Origin: Pseudomonadota bacterium
GTDB lineage: Bacteria; Pseudomonadota; Gammaproteobacteria; Steroidobacterales; Steroidobacteraceae
Assembly: GCA_019352035.1 (NCBI GenBank)
Contig: JABBNZ010000017.1
Location: 1-58,780 of the forward strand
Direction: 5' to 3'
Length of the DNA: 58,780 nt
The position numbers and the translations under genes are program-made. The first letter of the stretch is position 1. Every line of letters starts with the position of its first letter. The notes under the pieces are model-generated. The model did not search any database, had not been told where the DNA came from, and saw only the letters and a list, made by a program, of their open reading frames with translations. Below, piece by piece: positions 20,284-29,885 of this stretch.

Positions 20284-20352
20284 GCGCCCACCGTCGCCGC
20301 TGCCCACGTTCCGGTGCGGTGGTGTGCGGCCGGAAGGCCCCCCTTAACGTGT

Positions 20353-20385
20353 GCCGCCGAAATGGCGGCCGTGGACGTATATAAT
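20353..20385 (+). promoter_or_regulatory. NAD-GDH promoter: TATAAT preceded by inverted repeat
   Basis: A consensus TATAAT at 20380-20385 lies 11 bases before the ATG at 20397, leaving a leader of only about 5 bases. A GCCGCC-GAAAT-GGCGGC inverted repeat (20353-20369) occupies the -35/spacer position, suggesting operator control. There is no room for a ribosome binding site, so the mRNA may be leaderless. Confidence 0.55.
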
Positions 20386-20396
20386 CGCGCCCCACC

Positions 20397-23300
20397 ATGC
20401 ATGCACCAGATCCTTCGTCAGACGATAGTCGTCTGCTGCGCAGCATTCCTCCCGCCCGCCTCGAGCTGATCGATCGCATCGCTCGCACACGCCTCCCCCC
20501 CGGCCGCGGCCCATCCGCAGTGGCGGACGCTGCTCGCTTCCGCGAGATGCAGCAACCGTTCCTGAGGACGTATTTCCGCGGTGTGGGTGAGGAAGACCTG
20601 GCGGAGCGCGCACCCACGGCGCTCGCCGGCGCGGCCCGCTCGCACCTGCAGCTCGGCTGGCGCCGCGCCCCGGGACAGTCACTGGTGCGAATCTTCAATC
20701 CCGACCGCGAGCGCGACGGTTTCGAGTCGCCGCACACGCTGGTGCAGATCGTCACCGACGACCGACCGTTCCTGGTGGATTCCATCGGCATCGCCTTTGC
20801 CCGCGCCGGCCTTGCCATGCATCTGATCGTCCACCCTGTGCTCGAGGTCCACCGCGATGGGCGCGGGCGCCTCGCCGGCTGGGGCACGAACGGCGGTGAG
20901 CCGGTGCACGCGGAATCCTGGGAGCTGTACGAGATCGACCGCCAGACCGATCCGGCGGCGATCGAGCGGCTGCGCCTCGATATCGAAGCGACACTGACCG
21001 ATGTCGGCCTCGTGGTCGAGGACTGGCCGGTCATGCGCGAGCGCGTGCGCTCCCTGATCGCGGAGCTGGAAGGCGCACCGCCTCCCCTGCCGCCTGAGGA
21101 AGTCACGGAGGCCCGTGAGCTCCTCGAGTGGATGGAGGAGCGCAACTTCGTCTTTCTCGGCTATCGGCACTACCGGCTCGAGCGCGGCGCCGCCGAGGAT
21201 CGCCTGAGCCCGGACATGCGCAGCGGGCTCGGCATTCTGCGGGCGCGCAGCGGCAGCGCACGGCCCGCGGCGACGGTGCTGACAGGGGACATCCGTGCCC
21301 GCGCCCGCGAGCGGGAGCTGCTCGTGCTCACCAAGGCGAACTCGGTCTCGACCGTGCATCGCGCCGAGTATCTCGATTACGCGGGAGTGAAGACCTTCGA
21401 TGCCCGCGGCAGGGTCACGGGCGAGCACCGCTTCCTCGGCCTGTGGACCTCGACCGCCTACCACGGCAGTCCGCGCGACATTCCCGTGCTGCGGCGCAAG
21501 GTCGAGCGCGTCATTCAGTATTTCGGCCTCGACCTGCACGGGCACGACGGCAAAGCCGTCCTCAACGTGCTGGAGACCTATCCGCGCGATGAGCTTTTCC
21601 AGGCGAGCGTCGAGGATCTGATCCGGATCGCCCGCGGCGTGGTGAACCTGTACGAGCGGCGCACCGTGCGGCTGCTGGCGAGGCGCGACCCTTACCACCG
21701 GTTCTATTCCTGTCTCGTCTACGTGCCGCGCGACCGCTACAACACGGAGGTGCGCCAGCGAATCGAGCAGATCGTGCTCGAAGGGTTCTCCGGCCGCTCG
21801 GTGGAGAGTCAGGTGCAGATCTCCGGATCCAGCCATGCTCGCGTGCACGTGGTCGTGCGCACGGAGCCTGCCGGAGCGCGCAAGGTGGACATTGCGGCCA
21901 TTGAGCGGCGCATCACGGAAGCGGCGCTCACCTGGACCGATCACCTGCGCGACGTGTTGGCCGCGCGTGAAGGAGAGGCTGCCGGCATCGCGCTCGCGAC
22001 CCGCTACCGGCACGCCTTCCCGCTCGCCTACGAGGAGGATGTAGCACCCGCCGACGCGCTGGCCGACATCGCCGACCTCGAGCGCCTGCGCGGCGCGCCC
22101 GCGGAGCGGCGGCTCAGCCTGCACCGTCCGGCGCACCAGAAGCCCGCGCGGATGCACCTGAAGATCATGCGCGTCGGCGATCCCGTGCCGATCTCGGATC
22201 TGCTGCCGATTCTCGAGAACTTCGGCCTGCGGGTCATCGCGGAGCGGCCGTACGAGCTCGCCTGGCCCGAGGGCGCGGCCTGGATCCAGGACTTCGAGCT
22301 CGAGCACCGCGACGGCCTCGCGATCGACATCGCCCGAATCGAGGAGCGCTTCAAGGAAGCGCTGACCATGACCTGGAGCGGGGATGCGGAGAACGACGGA
22401 TTCAACCGGCTGTTGCTCGGCGCTGATCTCACGGCGCGCGAGATCATTGTGTTGCGGGGGTACTGCCGGTACCTGCTGCAGACCGGCGCGCCGTTCAGCC
22501 AGGCCTACATGGAGCGCACGCTCGCCGCCAATCCGGCGATCGCGGCCGGCCTGGTGCGCCTCTTCGAGGCGCGGCTCGACCCCGCGGCACAGGCCCCTGC
22601 GAGCCGCCCCCGCCGCGCGCGCGCAGCGCCTCCCGAGGCCGGCGGCGACGCCTCGGAGGAGATCGCCGCCCAGATCCGCGCCAGTCTCGACTCGGTCGCG
22701 AGCCTCGATGAGGACCGGATCCTCCGCGCCTATCTGCGGCTCGTCCAGGCGACGCTGCGAACCAACTTCTATCGCCGGGACGCCGAGGGGCGGCCGCTCC
22801 CGTATCTAGCGCTGAAGCTCGATCCCGGCGCCATCCCCGAGCTGCCGCTGCCGCGCCCCAAGTTCGAGATCTTCGTCTACAGCCCGCGGGTCGAGGGCGT
22901 GCACCTGCGCATGGGCTACGTGGCGCGCGGCGGCATCCGCTGGTCCGACCGCCGCGAGGACTTCCGCACCGAGATCCTCGGCCTGATGAAGGCGCAGAAC
23001 GTGAAGAACACGCTCATCGTGCCGGTCGGCGCCAAAGGCGGGTTCGTTCCCAAACATCTGCCCGGCGGCAGCCGCGAGGAAGTTCAGGCGGAGGTCATCG
23101 CCTGCTATGGGATCTTCATCCGCGGCCTTCTCGATCTGACGGACAACATCGTCGACGGGCGCGTAGCGCCGCCCCCTCAGGTGGTGCGCCGGGACGGTGA
23201 CGATGCGTACCTCGTGGTCGCGGCGGACAAGGGCACGGCGACCTTCTCCGACATCGCCAACTCCATCGCCGCAGATTACGGCTTCTGGCTGGGCGATGCA

Positions 23301-25310
23301 TTCGCCTCGGGCGGCTCCGCCGGCTATGACCACAAGAAGCTCGGCATCACCGCCCGCGGCGGCTGGGAATGCGTCAAGCGGCATTTCCGCGAGCTCGGCA
23401 TCGACATCCAGAAGACCGACTTCACGGTCGCCGGCATCGGCGACATGTCGGGCGATGTCTTCGGCAACGGCATGCTGCTCTCGCGGCACATCCGCCTGCA
23501 GGCGGCCTTCGACCACCGCCACATCTTCCTCGACCCCGCGCCCGATCCGGCGCTGAGCTTCGCGGAGCGCCAGCGCCTCTTCGATCTGCCACGCTCGAGC
23601 TGGGACGATTACGACCGCGGCCGCATCTCCAAGGGCGGGGGCGTCTTCGCCCGGACCGCGAAGTCGATCACGCTCTCCCCGGAGGCGCGCGCGCTTCTCG
23701 GCCTCGAGGCGGCGGCCAACGCGCCGAATGAGATCATCCGCGCCATCCTGCGCATGCCGGTGGACCTCATGTGGAACGGCGGAATCGGCACCTACGTCAA
23801 GGCGATGCGGGAGTCGAACATCGAGGTCGGCGACCGCACCAACGACGGGCTGCGCATCGACGGCCGGGAGCTGAAGGCCAAGGTGGTCGGCGAGGGCGGC
23901 AACCTCGGATTCACGCAGCGGGGGCGCATCGAGTACGCCCTGGCGGGCGGCCGGCTCAACACCGATTTCATCGACAACTCCGCCGGGGTCAACACCTCCG
24001 ATGTCGAGGTGAATCTCAAGATCCTGCTGAACCCGATCGTGCGCGCGGGCGGCCTCACCACCGGCGAGCGCAACCGGCTCCTCGCCGGCATGTCGGGCGA
24101 GGTCTGCTCGCTCGTGCTGCGCAACAACTACCTGCAGAGCCAGGCGATCAGCACGCTCGAGCTGCAGGCGCGCGCCCGGATGTCGGAGTTCCAGCACCTC
24201 ATCCGCTCCCTGGAGCGCTCGGGCGAGCTCAACCGCACGCTCGAATTCCTGCCGGCCGACGACGAGCTGTCCGAGCGGCGCAAGGCGGGCGCCGGACTCA
24301 CGCGCCCGGAGCTGGCGATCCTGCTCGCCTACAGCAAGATCTGGCTCAACAGCCACCTCCTCGACTCCGACGTGCCGGAGGACCCCTACCTCTCTTCCGA
24401 GCTCGATCGGTACTTCCCCGGCCCGGTGCGCCGCCGCTTCGCACGCGCCATCTCCCGCCACCGCCTGCGCCGGGAGATCATCGCGACGGCCACCACCAAC
24501 AGCCTGATCAACAGGATGGGCCCGACCTTCGTGACGCGGGCGCAGGAGGATACGGGCGCGGACCCCGCGCAGATCGCGCGCGCCTACACCGCGGCGCGCG
24601 AGATCTTCGAAATGCGCGAGGTGTGGGAGCGGATCGAGGGCCTCGACAACCGGGTGCCGGCGAAAGTGCAGTACGCGGCGGCGTTCGAGACCAGCCGGCT
24701 GCTGCGCCATGCCACCTACTGGCTGCTCGCCCGCCGGCGCGCGCTCAAGGTCGATGCCGCGGTGGCGGAATTTCGCGCCGGCGTGCACGCGCTGCAGTCG
24801 CGGATCGGGCAGGTGCTCTGCGGCACCTGGCGCGAGCAGTTCGAGCAGGTGCGCGCGCAACATCTCGAGGCCGGCCTGCCGCCGGAGCTCGCCGCGCGAG
24901 TGGCGAGCCTCGAGGCGCACAACGGCTCCCTCGACATCGTGGAGCTCGCCGGCTCGCAGCGCATCCCCGTGGCCGAAACCGGCCGCGTGTACTTCGAGGC
25001 CGGCGCCCGCACGGGCCTCGACTGGCTGCGGCAGCAGATCGACCGCCTGCCGGTCGAGGGACCCTGGCAGGCCACGGCGCGCACGGGTCTGCGCGATGCC
25101 GCTCTGCGGCTGCACCGCAAGCTCGCCGAGCGCGTGTTGAGCCGCGGCGCCGGCAGCAGCGTCGAGGAGCGCGTGTCGAGATGGCAGGAGTCGGCGGGCA
25201 AGGAGCTGGCGCACTGGCAGCGCACGCTCACGGATATGCGGGCGGCCGGCGCTCCGGACTTCGCGACCCTCACGGTCGGCGTCGAGTCATTGCGGAAACT
25301 CGCTGAGTAA
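20397..25310 (+). CDS. gdhB: NAD-specific glutamate dehydrogenase, large (180-kDa) class
   Basis: Oxidatively deaminates glutamate to 2-oxoglutarate; the approximately 180-kDa class is known in Streptomyces, Pseudomonas and other proteobacteria. The 1637-aa chain has a long ACT-like regulatory N-terminal half, then the catalytic core with [29 protein letters not shown] (catalytic Lys region), and [17 protein letters not shown] in the nucleotide-binding part (about residues 840-1070), and a long helical C-terminal segment. Length and motif order match the family fully. It is followed after 20 bases by gpmA, perhaps on one transcript. Confidence 0.95.
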   Translation: MHAPDPSSDDSRLLRSIPPARLELIDRIARTRLPPGRGPSAVADAARFREMQQPFLRTYFRGVGEEDLAERAPTALAGAARSHLQLGWRRAPGQSLVRIFNPDRERDGFESPHTLVQIVTDDRPFLVDSIGIAFARAGLAMHLIVHPVLEVHRDGRGRLAGWGTNGGEPVHAESWELYEIDRQTDPAAIERLRLDIEATLTDVGLVVEDWPVMRERVRSLIAELEGAPPPLPPEEVTEARELLEWMEERNFVFLGYRHYRLERGAAEDRLSPDMRSGLGILRARSGSARPAATVLTGDIRARARERELLVLTKANSVSTVHRAEYLDYAGVKTFDARGRVTGEHRFLGLWTSTAYHGSPRDIPVLRRKVERVIQYFGLDLHGHDGKAVLNVLETYPRDELFQASVEDLIRIARGVVNLYERRTVRLLARRDPYHRFYSCLVYVPRDRYNTEVRQRIEQIVLEGFSGRSVESQVQISGSSHARVHVVVRTEPAGARKVDIAAIERRITEAALTWTDHLRDVLAAREGEAAGIALATRYRHAFPLAYEEDVAPADALADIADLERLRGAPAERRLSLHRPAHQKPARMHLKIMRVGDPVPISDLLPILENFGLRVIAERPYELAWPEGAAWIQDFELEHRDGLAIDIARIEERFKEALTMTWSGDAENDGFNRLLLGADLTAREIIVLRGYCRYLLQTGAPFSQAYMERTLAANPAIAAGLVRLFEARLDPAAQAPASRPRRARAAPPEAGGDASEEIAAQIRASLDSVASLDEDRILRAYLRLVQATLRTNFYRRDAEGRPLPYLALKLDPGAIPELPLPRPKFEIFVYSPRVEGVHLRMGYVARGGIRWSDRREDFRTEILGLMKAQNVKNTLIVPVGAKGGFVPKHLPGGSREEVQAEVIACYGIFIRGLLDLTDNIVDGRVAPPPQVVRRDGDDAYLVVAADKGTATFSDIANSIAADYGFWLGDAFASGGSAGYDHKKLGITARGGWECVKRHFRELGIDIQKTDFTVAGIGDMSGDVFGNGMLLSRHIRLQAAFDHRHIFLDPAPDPALSFAERQRLFDLPRSSWDDYDRGRISKGGGVFARTAKSITLSPEARALLGLEAAANAPNEIIRAILRMPVDLMWNGGIGTYVKAMRESNIEVGDRTNDGLRIDGRELKAKVVGEGGNLGFTQRGRIEYALAGGRLNTDFIDNSAGVNTSDVEVNLKILLNPIVRAGGLTTGERNRLLAGMSGEVCSLVLRNNYLQSQAISTLELQARARMSEFQHLIRSLERSGELNRTLEFLPADDELSERRKAGAGLTRPELAILLAYSKIWLNSHLLDSDVPEDPYLSSELDRYFPGPVRRRFARAISRHRLRREIIATATTNSLINRMGPTFVTRAQEDTGADPAQIARAYTAAREIFEMREVWERIEGLDNRVPAKVQYAAAFETSRLLRHATYWLLARRRALKVDAAVAEFRAGVHALQSRIGQVLCGTWREQFEQVRAQHLEAGLPPELAARVASLEAHNGSLDIVELAGSQRIPVAETGRVYFEAGARTGLDWLRQQIDRLPVEGPWQATARTGLRDAALRLHRKLAERVLSRGAGSSVEERVSRWQESAGKELAHWQRTLTDMRAAGAPDFATLTVGVESLRKLAE

Positions 25311-25330
25311 ATCGTAGGCTAGGGACGAAC

Positions 25331-26086
25331 ATGAGCACGACCGGAAAACTGATATTGGTCCGCCATGGCCAGAGCATCTGGAACCTGGAGAACCTCTTCA
25401 CGGGCTGGACGGATATCGATCTTACGGACCAGGGCCGGGAAGAGGCCCGGCGCGCAGGACAGCAACTGCTCGAGGACAAGCTCGTGGTGGATGTGGCATT
25501 CACCTCCGTGCTGAAGCGGGCGATCCGCACGCTGTGGATCATGCTCGATCAGATGGACCGCATGTGGGTGCCGGTCGAGCGCTCCTGGCGGTTGAACGAG
25601 CGCCATTACGGCGCGCTGCAGGGTCTCGACAAGGCACAGACCGTCGAGCGCCACGGCGAGGCGCAGGTGAAGGTCTGGCGGCGCAGCTACGACATCCCGC
25701 CACCGCCGCTCGCCGCCGACGATGAGCGCCATCCGCGACTCGATCCGCGCTATGCGGACGTGCCGCCCCCGGAGCTGCCGGCCGCCGAGTCTCTGAAGGA
25801 CACGCTCGCCCGAGTGCAGCCTTACTGGCACAGCCGCATCGCGCCGGAGCTGCGCCGAGGCCGCAACGTGCTGGTGGCGGCGCACGGCAATAGCCTGCGG
25901 GCCATGGTGAAGATGCTGGACGGTGTCTCGGAGAGCGACATCGTCGAGCTCAACATCCCGACGGGCATCCCGCTGCTCTACGAGCTCGACCCGCAGCTCA
26001 AGCCGATCAGGAGCCGCTACCTCGGCGACCCCGCCGCGGCCGCCGCCGCCGCCGAGGCTGTCAAGCGGCAGACCGAGAGAAAGTAG
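25331..26086 (+). CDS. gpmA: 2,3-bisphosphoglycerate-dependent phosphoglycerate mutase
   Basis: Glycolytic enzyme interconverting 3- and 2-phosphoglycerate. The 251-aa protein carries the phosphohistidine motif [10 protein letters not shown] near residue 10, [27 protein letters not shown] and the second catalytic His in [14 protein letters not shown] lies shortly before the ATG at 25331. It ends only 3 bases from the convergent rraB-like gene, leaving no space for a separate terminator. Confidence 0.95.
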   Translation: MSTTGKLILVRHGQSIWNLENLFTGWTDIDLTDQGREEARRAGQQLLEDKLVVDVAFTSVLKRAIRTLWIMLDQMDRMWVPVERSWRLNERHYGALQGLDKAQTVERHGEAQVKVWRRSYDIPPPPLAADDERHPRLDPRYADVPPPELPAAESLKDTLARVQPYWHSRIAPELRRGRNVLVAAHGNSLRAMVKMLDGVSESDIVELNIPTGIPLLYELDPQLKPIRSRYLGDPAAAAAAAEAVKRQTERK

Positions 26087-26089
26087 GCC

Positions 26090-26518
26090 TCAGGCAGCCC
26101 ATCCGTCGTAACGGCCGTGAAACTCGGCCGCGAGCGCGCCGAAGCGCTGACTCTGCTCGACCACGTCCGCGACGAGCAGGCGCATCGACTTGGTCGCGTG
26201 CAGGCTGAGCGGCAGGCCGCCCCCGCTCTCGGACTGGCCGAACAACTCGACCTTCATGGGCTTGACATCCACGCTGTAGCCCTCCGGCTCCAGCCGGGCG
26301 CGTACGGCGTTGCACGACGCTTCATCCGGCAACGCGAGGAAGAAGGCGACCGGGTACTGGTTGAAGGGGGCGTAGCCGTGGGAACGCAGGCGCTCGACCA
26401 TCTTCTCGTCCCAGCTCTCCTGATGCGAGGGCTGCATCTTGCGCAACGTGAAATACAGGCGCACGACGACGAGGACGCCGAGCGCGCCGAAGATGACGAT
26501 CAGCCAGAAGTTGCTAAT
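26090..26518 (-). CDS. RraB-domain protein with N-terminal membrane anchor (ATT start likely)
   Basis: The soluble part resembles RraB, an inhibitor of RNase E, including the C-terminal FHGRYDGW block (E. coli RraB has FDVEYDGW). Starting at the nearest conventional codon, a GTG at 26464, would cut off a membrane helix. Reading upstream gives SNFWLIVIFGALGVLVVV directly after an ATT codon at 26518-26516. GGGAG lies 6 bases before this ATT, and an in-frame stop lies just upstream, so ATT is the best-placed initiation codon; an ATG in relatives (MSNFW) seems likely. It is downstream of the ferredoxin gene, 14 bases apart, probably one operon. Function as an RNase E regulator is by domain only. 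Confidence 0.7.
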   Translation of the reverse strand: MSNFWLIVIFGALGVLVVVRLYFTLRKMQPSHQESWDEKMVERLRSHGYAPFNQYPVAFFLALPDEASCNAVRARLEPEGYSVDVKPMKVELFGQSESGGGLPLSLHATKSMRLLVADVVEQSQRFGALAAEFHGRYDGWAA

Positions 26519-26532
26519 GGGCGGCTCCCGCT

Positions 26533-26847
26533 CTACTCATCCGGAGCGATGGTGACCCGCAGGCCGGCGAGCTCGGCAGTGAGCTCGATCTGGCAGGACA
26601 GGCGCGAGTTGTCCTGGACGTGCGCGAGCTCCGACAGCAGCTCCCGCTCGTCAGACATCGGCGAGGGCAATCGGGCCTGCCACTCGGGATCCACATAAAC
26701 ATGGCAGGTCGCGCACGAGCACATTCCGCCGCAGATGGCCGCGACCCCGTATTCGAGCTCCCGCAGAGTCTCCATGACCTTCAGACCGCTCTTCGCCTCG
26801 ACCTCATGCTCCTGACCGTCGCGGTCGATCACACGCAACAACGCCAT
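26533..26847 (-). CDS. fdx: 2Fe-2S ferredoxin, adrenodoxin/ISC type
   Basis: Small electron carrier of 104 aa. Cluster ligands are Cys39, Cys45 and Cys48 (C-x5-C-x2-C in CGGMCSCATCHVY) and Cys85 in SRLSCQIEL, the vertebrate/ISC-type pattern rather than plant type. The partner is unknown: no isc genes or P450 are adjacent. It is upstream of the membrane RraB-like gene on the same strand. The extra Cys43 between ligands is a mild oddity. Confidence 0.9.
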   Translation of the reverse strand: MALLRVIDRDGQEHEVEAKSGLKVMETLRELEYGVAAICGGMCSCATCHVYVDPEWQARLPSPMSDERELLSELAHVQDNSRLSCQIELTAELAGLRVTIAPDE

Positions 26848-26939
26848 TCACTACCTCGGTTCGCAATATCGAGCCTTGGCGGGCGCCAAGACCAAGCCAC
26901 GTAGTTTGCCATGACCCTGCGCGCCGGCAAGCGCCGGAA

Positions 26940-27191
26940 TCAAAGCGGCCCCAGCACCTTGATCACGAATGCGGCCTTGCCCCCCTGCCCCTCTCTGCTC
27001 TCGAGCGTGGCGCGCAGCTCCCGGCGCAGGGTCTCGAAGACGCGCTCGTACTCCCCGAAGACCTGGGTGCTCAGGCTGGTGCTCACCACCTTCAGGTCCG
27101 CCGCGGCCGCCAGCCGCGCGATGAACTCGTGGATCTCGGGAGCGAAGCGCTCCGCGAGCGGGTACAGGCTGATCTCGACGCCGATCTCCAT
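26940..27191 (-). CDS. YkoF-like / MTH1187-family small protein
   Basis: An 83-aa single-domain ferredoxin-like protein of the group related to the thiamine-binding YkoF domain. MEIGVEISLYPL at the start and VVSTSLSTQVFGEYERVF in the middle are the family blocks. Members bind thiamine or hydroxymethylpyrimidine in some cases; no thiamine genes are nearby, so the ligand is open. The ATG at 27191 fits the family start; an upstream ATG at 27209 adds six residues. It is divergent from phzF-like gene. Confidence 0.7.
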   Translation of the reverse strand: MEIGVEISLYPLAERFAPEIHEFIARLAAAADLKVVSTSLSTQVFGEYERVFETLRRELRATLESREGQGGKAAFVIKVLGPL

Positions 27192-27271
27192 GGGAGCATT
27201 GTAGTGCATGGGCTAGAATGGCCGCCGTCGGGCGTCGCCGGTCACCCGCGAGGCAGACCCGATGGGGAGCG

Positions 27272-28174
27272 ATGACTCATAAAATCCAAGTACATCAGGT
27301 GGATGCGTTCACGGTGGAGCGCTTCACCGGTAATCCCGCCGGTGTGGTCCTCAATGCCGACGGGCTCACCGACGCGCAGATGCTCGCCATCGCGCGGGAG
27401 CTCAACAATGCCGACACCGCGTTCATCCTCGCGCCGGAGGGCGAGGGCCATGACATGCGCGCGAGGTTCTTCACGCCGCGCACCGAGGCCGGTTTCGTAG
27501 GCCATGCGACGATCGCCGCGCATTACGTGCTCTCGCGCCGGCACGATGCCCCGCGGCGGCTGCGCCAGAAATCCAAGGCCGGCACGGTCGACGTCGAGGT
27601 CCGCGGGAACGGCGAGGACCGCAAGATCGCCGTGCGCCAGAGCACACCGCCCCTCGGACGGGAGCTGAACGATCGCGAGCGCCTCGCGGTGCTGGATGCG
27701 CTGGCGCTCGCCACGGACGACCTCGACACGCGCTGTCCGTTGCGCATCGCGGGCGCGAGCAGCACGCGGCTGCTGATCGGCGTGCGCGGCACGGAGCCGC
27801 TGAAGCATCTGAAGCCCGACATGACCCGCCTGACGACCTTGTCGGCGCAGATCGGCGCCGCCGGATACTTCGTATTCGCGCTGACGCCGAACGACGAGGA
27901 TCACCTCACGGAATCGCGCATGTTCTGCCCCGCACTGGGGATCGGGGAGGACCCGGTGAGCGGCAACGCCCACGGGCTGCTGGGGGTATACCTCGCCCAG
28001 TACGGCTTCCTGAACCATGACCTGCGGCGCGCCTCCTTCCGAGGCATCCAGGGCCAGTCCCTTCACCGCCCCGGAAGGGTGGAGGTGGAGCTGGACCTCA
28101 AGGAAGGGAGCGTCGCTGGCGTTTGGATCGTCGGCCAGGCGGTGTCGGTCTTCGAGACCGAGATCGCGCTCTGA
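27272..28174 (+). CDS. PhzF family isomerase/epimerase-like protein
   Basis: Diaminopimelate-epimerase fold protein of 300 aa. The N-terminal HQVDAFTVERFTGNPAGVVL, GFVGHATIAAHYVL and the C-terminal GEDPVSGNAHGLLG are PhzF blocks. At the position where PhzF has the catalytic Glu in SET(A/F), this protein has NADTAF, an Asp, so the chemistry may differ. The ATG at 27272 is preceded by GGGGAG. There are no phenazine genes, so phenazine synthesis is not implied. The 3' end overlaps the convergent ABC ATPase gene by 77 bases. Confidence 0.85.
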   Translation: MTHKIQVHQVDAFTVERFTGNPAGVVLNADGLTDAQMLAIARELNNADTAFILAPEGEGHDMRARFFTPRTEAGFVGHATIAAHYVLSRRHDAPRRLRQKSKAGTVDVEVRGNGEDRKIAVRQSTPPLGRELNDRERLAVLDALALATDDLDTRCPLRIAGASSTRLLIGVRGTEPLKHLKPDMTRLTTLSAQIGAAGYFVFALTPNDEDHLTESRMFCPALGIGEDPVSGNAHGLLGVYLAQYGFLNHDLRRASFRGIQGQSLHRPGRVEVELDLKEGSVAGVWIVGQAVSVFETEIAL

Positions 28175-29729
28175 CCGGCCCCGCATAGCGGACCTCCCCG
28201 CCCGCGAGCTCCAGCTCGTGGGTGGCGCAGCGGGGCCATTCCTCGGGCCGATGCGTCGTCATGACGACGGCCGTGCCGCCGGCGACCCTCGCCTCGATGC
28301 GCTCCGACAGGTCGCGCCGGGTGGGCTCGTCCACCCCCGAGAAGGGCTCATCGAGCAGCAGCAGCGCGGGATCTCGCACCCACGCGCGCGCGAAGAGCAC
28401 GCGCCGCAACTGGCCGTAAGACAACTCCCGCAGCGGACGAGCGGCCAGCGCGCCCAAGCCGAAGGCCCGAAGCGCTCGGCGGGCGGCCGCTCGATCGGCC
28501 GCGGTCGGCGCATCGTTCAAGCCGATGCTGGCGTAGCGGCCCGACTGCACGACTGCGCGGGCAGTGAGGTCCTGAGGATGATCCGCCTGCAGATGAGGCG
28601 CGACGAGACCTACGCGCTGCTTGAAAACCTGCAGCGGCACGCCCGGCTCGGCAAAATCGCCGGGAGCGATTTTGGACGGCGCAAGCCGGCCCCGAACGGA
28701 TGAGGCCCAGGATGGGCCGAGCATTCCCGCGCGCTCGATGCGCCCGCCGGCCGCGACGCCATGATCACCGTAGAGCGTGCGCAGCAAGGTCGTCTTCCCG
28801 GAGCCGTTGTGTCCATGCACGACCCAGCAGTCGCCGGCATGGACCGTCAGCGACACATCCTTCAGCGCGACGTGCTCATCCAGGTGCACGTTCGCATTGG
28901 TCAATCGCACGACCGCCCGGCCCGAGGACCTGGAGGTTGGTCCGCTCGGCCGCGCCCCGGCAGGGGCATCCGCCCGACGCTCCAGCCAGCGCGACAGTGG
29001 CGCGCGGCCGAGCGAGCCGCGGTACACGACGCGCCCGTGCTCCAGCACCATGGCGTGCGTGACGCTCGACGGAACATCCTCGACCCGGTGAGTGGACAGC
29101 ACCCACGGCATTGCCGATCGCGCGGTGCCTTCCAGCCAATGCAGCGCCCGCTCGTGGTTGGCTTCGTCCAGTCCGTTCAACAGCTCATCGAGCAGCAGCA
29201 TTTTCGGCCGGGAGGCCAGCGCGCGCGCCAGCAGGACGAGCCGCCGCTCGCCGTAGGAGAGCGTGAGAAATCGCCGTGGCGCGAGCCCCTCGATGCGCAG
29301 CCGGCGAAGAATGGCGGCGACTCGCTTGCGGTCCGCATCGCTCGCCGTGTGGAGCGGGATATCCGTCCGATGCACGCCCGTCGCCACGATCTGCTCGACA
29401 GTATGGTTCCAGCCGTAGCGCGTGTATTTGTCCTGACGCTCCGGCCCCACGTATGCGATCTCGTCCTGGATCTCGTGCGGGGTGCGCCACCGCTCTGCCT
29501 TCCAGCGATAGTGCCGCACCTCCCGGCCGGTAGGCGTGGGCCACACCGACCCGCCGACCAGCTTCAGCAGCTGCGTCTTGCCGGCGCCGTTGGCCCCGGC
29601 CAACACCCATCTCTCGCCCGGACGAATGATCCAGCTCACATCCTCGAGCACGCGGCGCCCGCTGCGCTCGAGGCACGCCCCATCGAGACGGACTTCGACG
29701 AAAGCGGAATATCGCTGAGATCGGGCCAT
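28098..29729 (-). CDS. ABC-type ATPase with two nucleotide-binding domains (ModF/YlmA-like)
   Basis: The 543-aa chain has two complete ABC domains and no membrane segment. NBD1 has GANGAGKTQ, LSYGERR and MLLLDELLNGLD; NBD2 has GHNGSGKTTL, LSYGQLR and LLLLDEPFSGVD. This is the ModF/PhrA-like layout, often of uncertain function. In NBD2, between the Walker A helix and GVPLQVFKQRVGLV, there is an extra stretch of about 26 residues encoded by a palindromic element (28645-28722) that is in frame. The start is taken at MARSQRYSAF (29729); an upstream ATG at 29774 is in frame. The C-terminus overlaps phzF. Confidence 0.85.
   Translation of the reverse strand: MARSQRYSAFVEVRLDGACLERSGRRVLEDVSWIIRPGERWVLAGANGAGKTQLLKLVGGSVWPTPTGREVRHYRWKAERWRTPHEIQDEIAYVGPERQDKYTRYGWNHTVEQIVATGVHRTDIPLHTASDADRKRVAAILRRLRIEGLAPRRFLTLSYGERRLVLLARALASRPKMLLLDELLNGLDEANHERALHWLEGTARSAMPWVLSTHRVEDVPSSVTHAMVLEHGRVVYRGSLGRAPLSRWLERRADAPAGARPSGPTSRSSGRAVVRLTNANVHLDEHVALKDVSLTVHAGDCWVVHGHNGSGKTTLLRTLYGDHGVAAGGRIERAGMLGPSWASSVRGRLAPSKIAPGDFAEPGVPLQVFKQRVGLVAPHLQADHPQDLTARAVVQSGRYASIGLNDAPTAADRAAARRALRAFGLGALAARPLRELSYGQLRRVLFARAWVRDPALLLLDEPFSGVDEPTRRDLSERIEARVAGGTAVVMTTHRPEEWPRCATHELELAGGEVRYAGPVRARSRSRRPTPPGRRSKRQRRSLP
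28645..28722 (-). repeat. 78-base palindromic element inserted in frame in the ABC ATPase gene
   Basis: On the minus strand it begins GCTCGGCCCATCC and ends with TTTTGCCGAGCC, so the ends are inverted (GCTCGGC/GCCGAGC). Inside is the hairpin AAAATCGC-TCCCG-GCGATTTT. Its 78 bases equal 26 codons and keep the frame open. A second copy with the same start, hairpin and end lies at 46350-46431. Both can be read as a peptide containing SKIAPGDF. Confidence 0.7.
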
Positions 29730-29885
29730 GCGGCATTCTGGCATATCGGCGGCAACCGACTGGACGGCCAACACCCCGATCTTTCCGGCGCTCCGTCACG
29801 CTCGGCGTTCGGCACCCCAGGCGCGGCGCGGCCGCCCGGAGCGCCCACGGTCTCGATTGCCGCGCTGGGGCATAATCGAGACCCC

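Noticed and set aside
22806-25214. 802-codon open frame on the minus strand
   Set aside because: Antisense of the NAD-GDH catalytic half; no recognisable domain.
28761-29885. Long N-terminal extension of the glycosyltransferase frame
   Set aside because: Antisense of the ABC ATPase; the ATG at 29886 directly precedes the first membrane helix.
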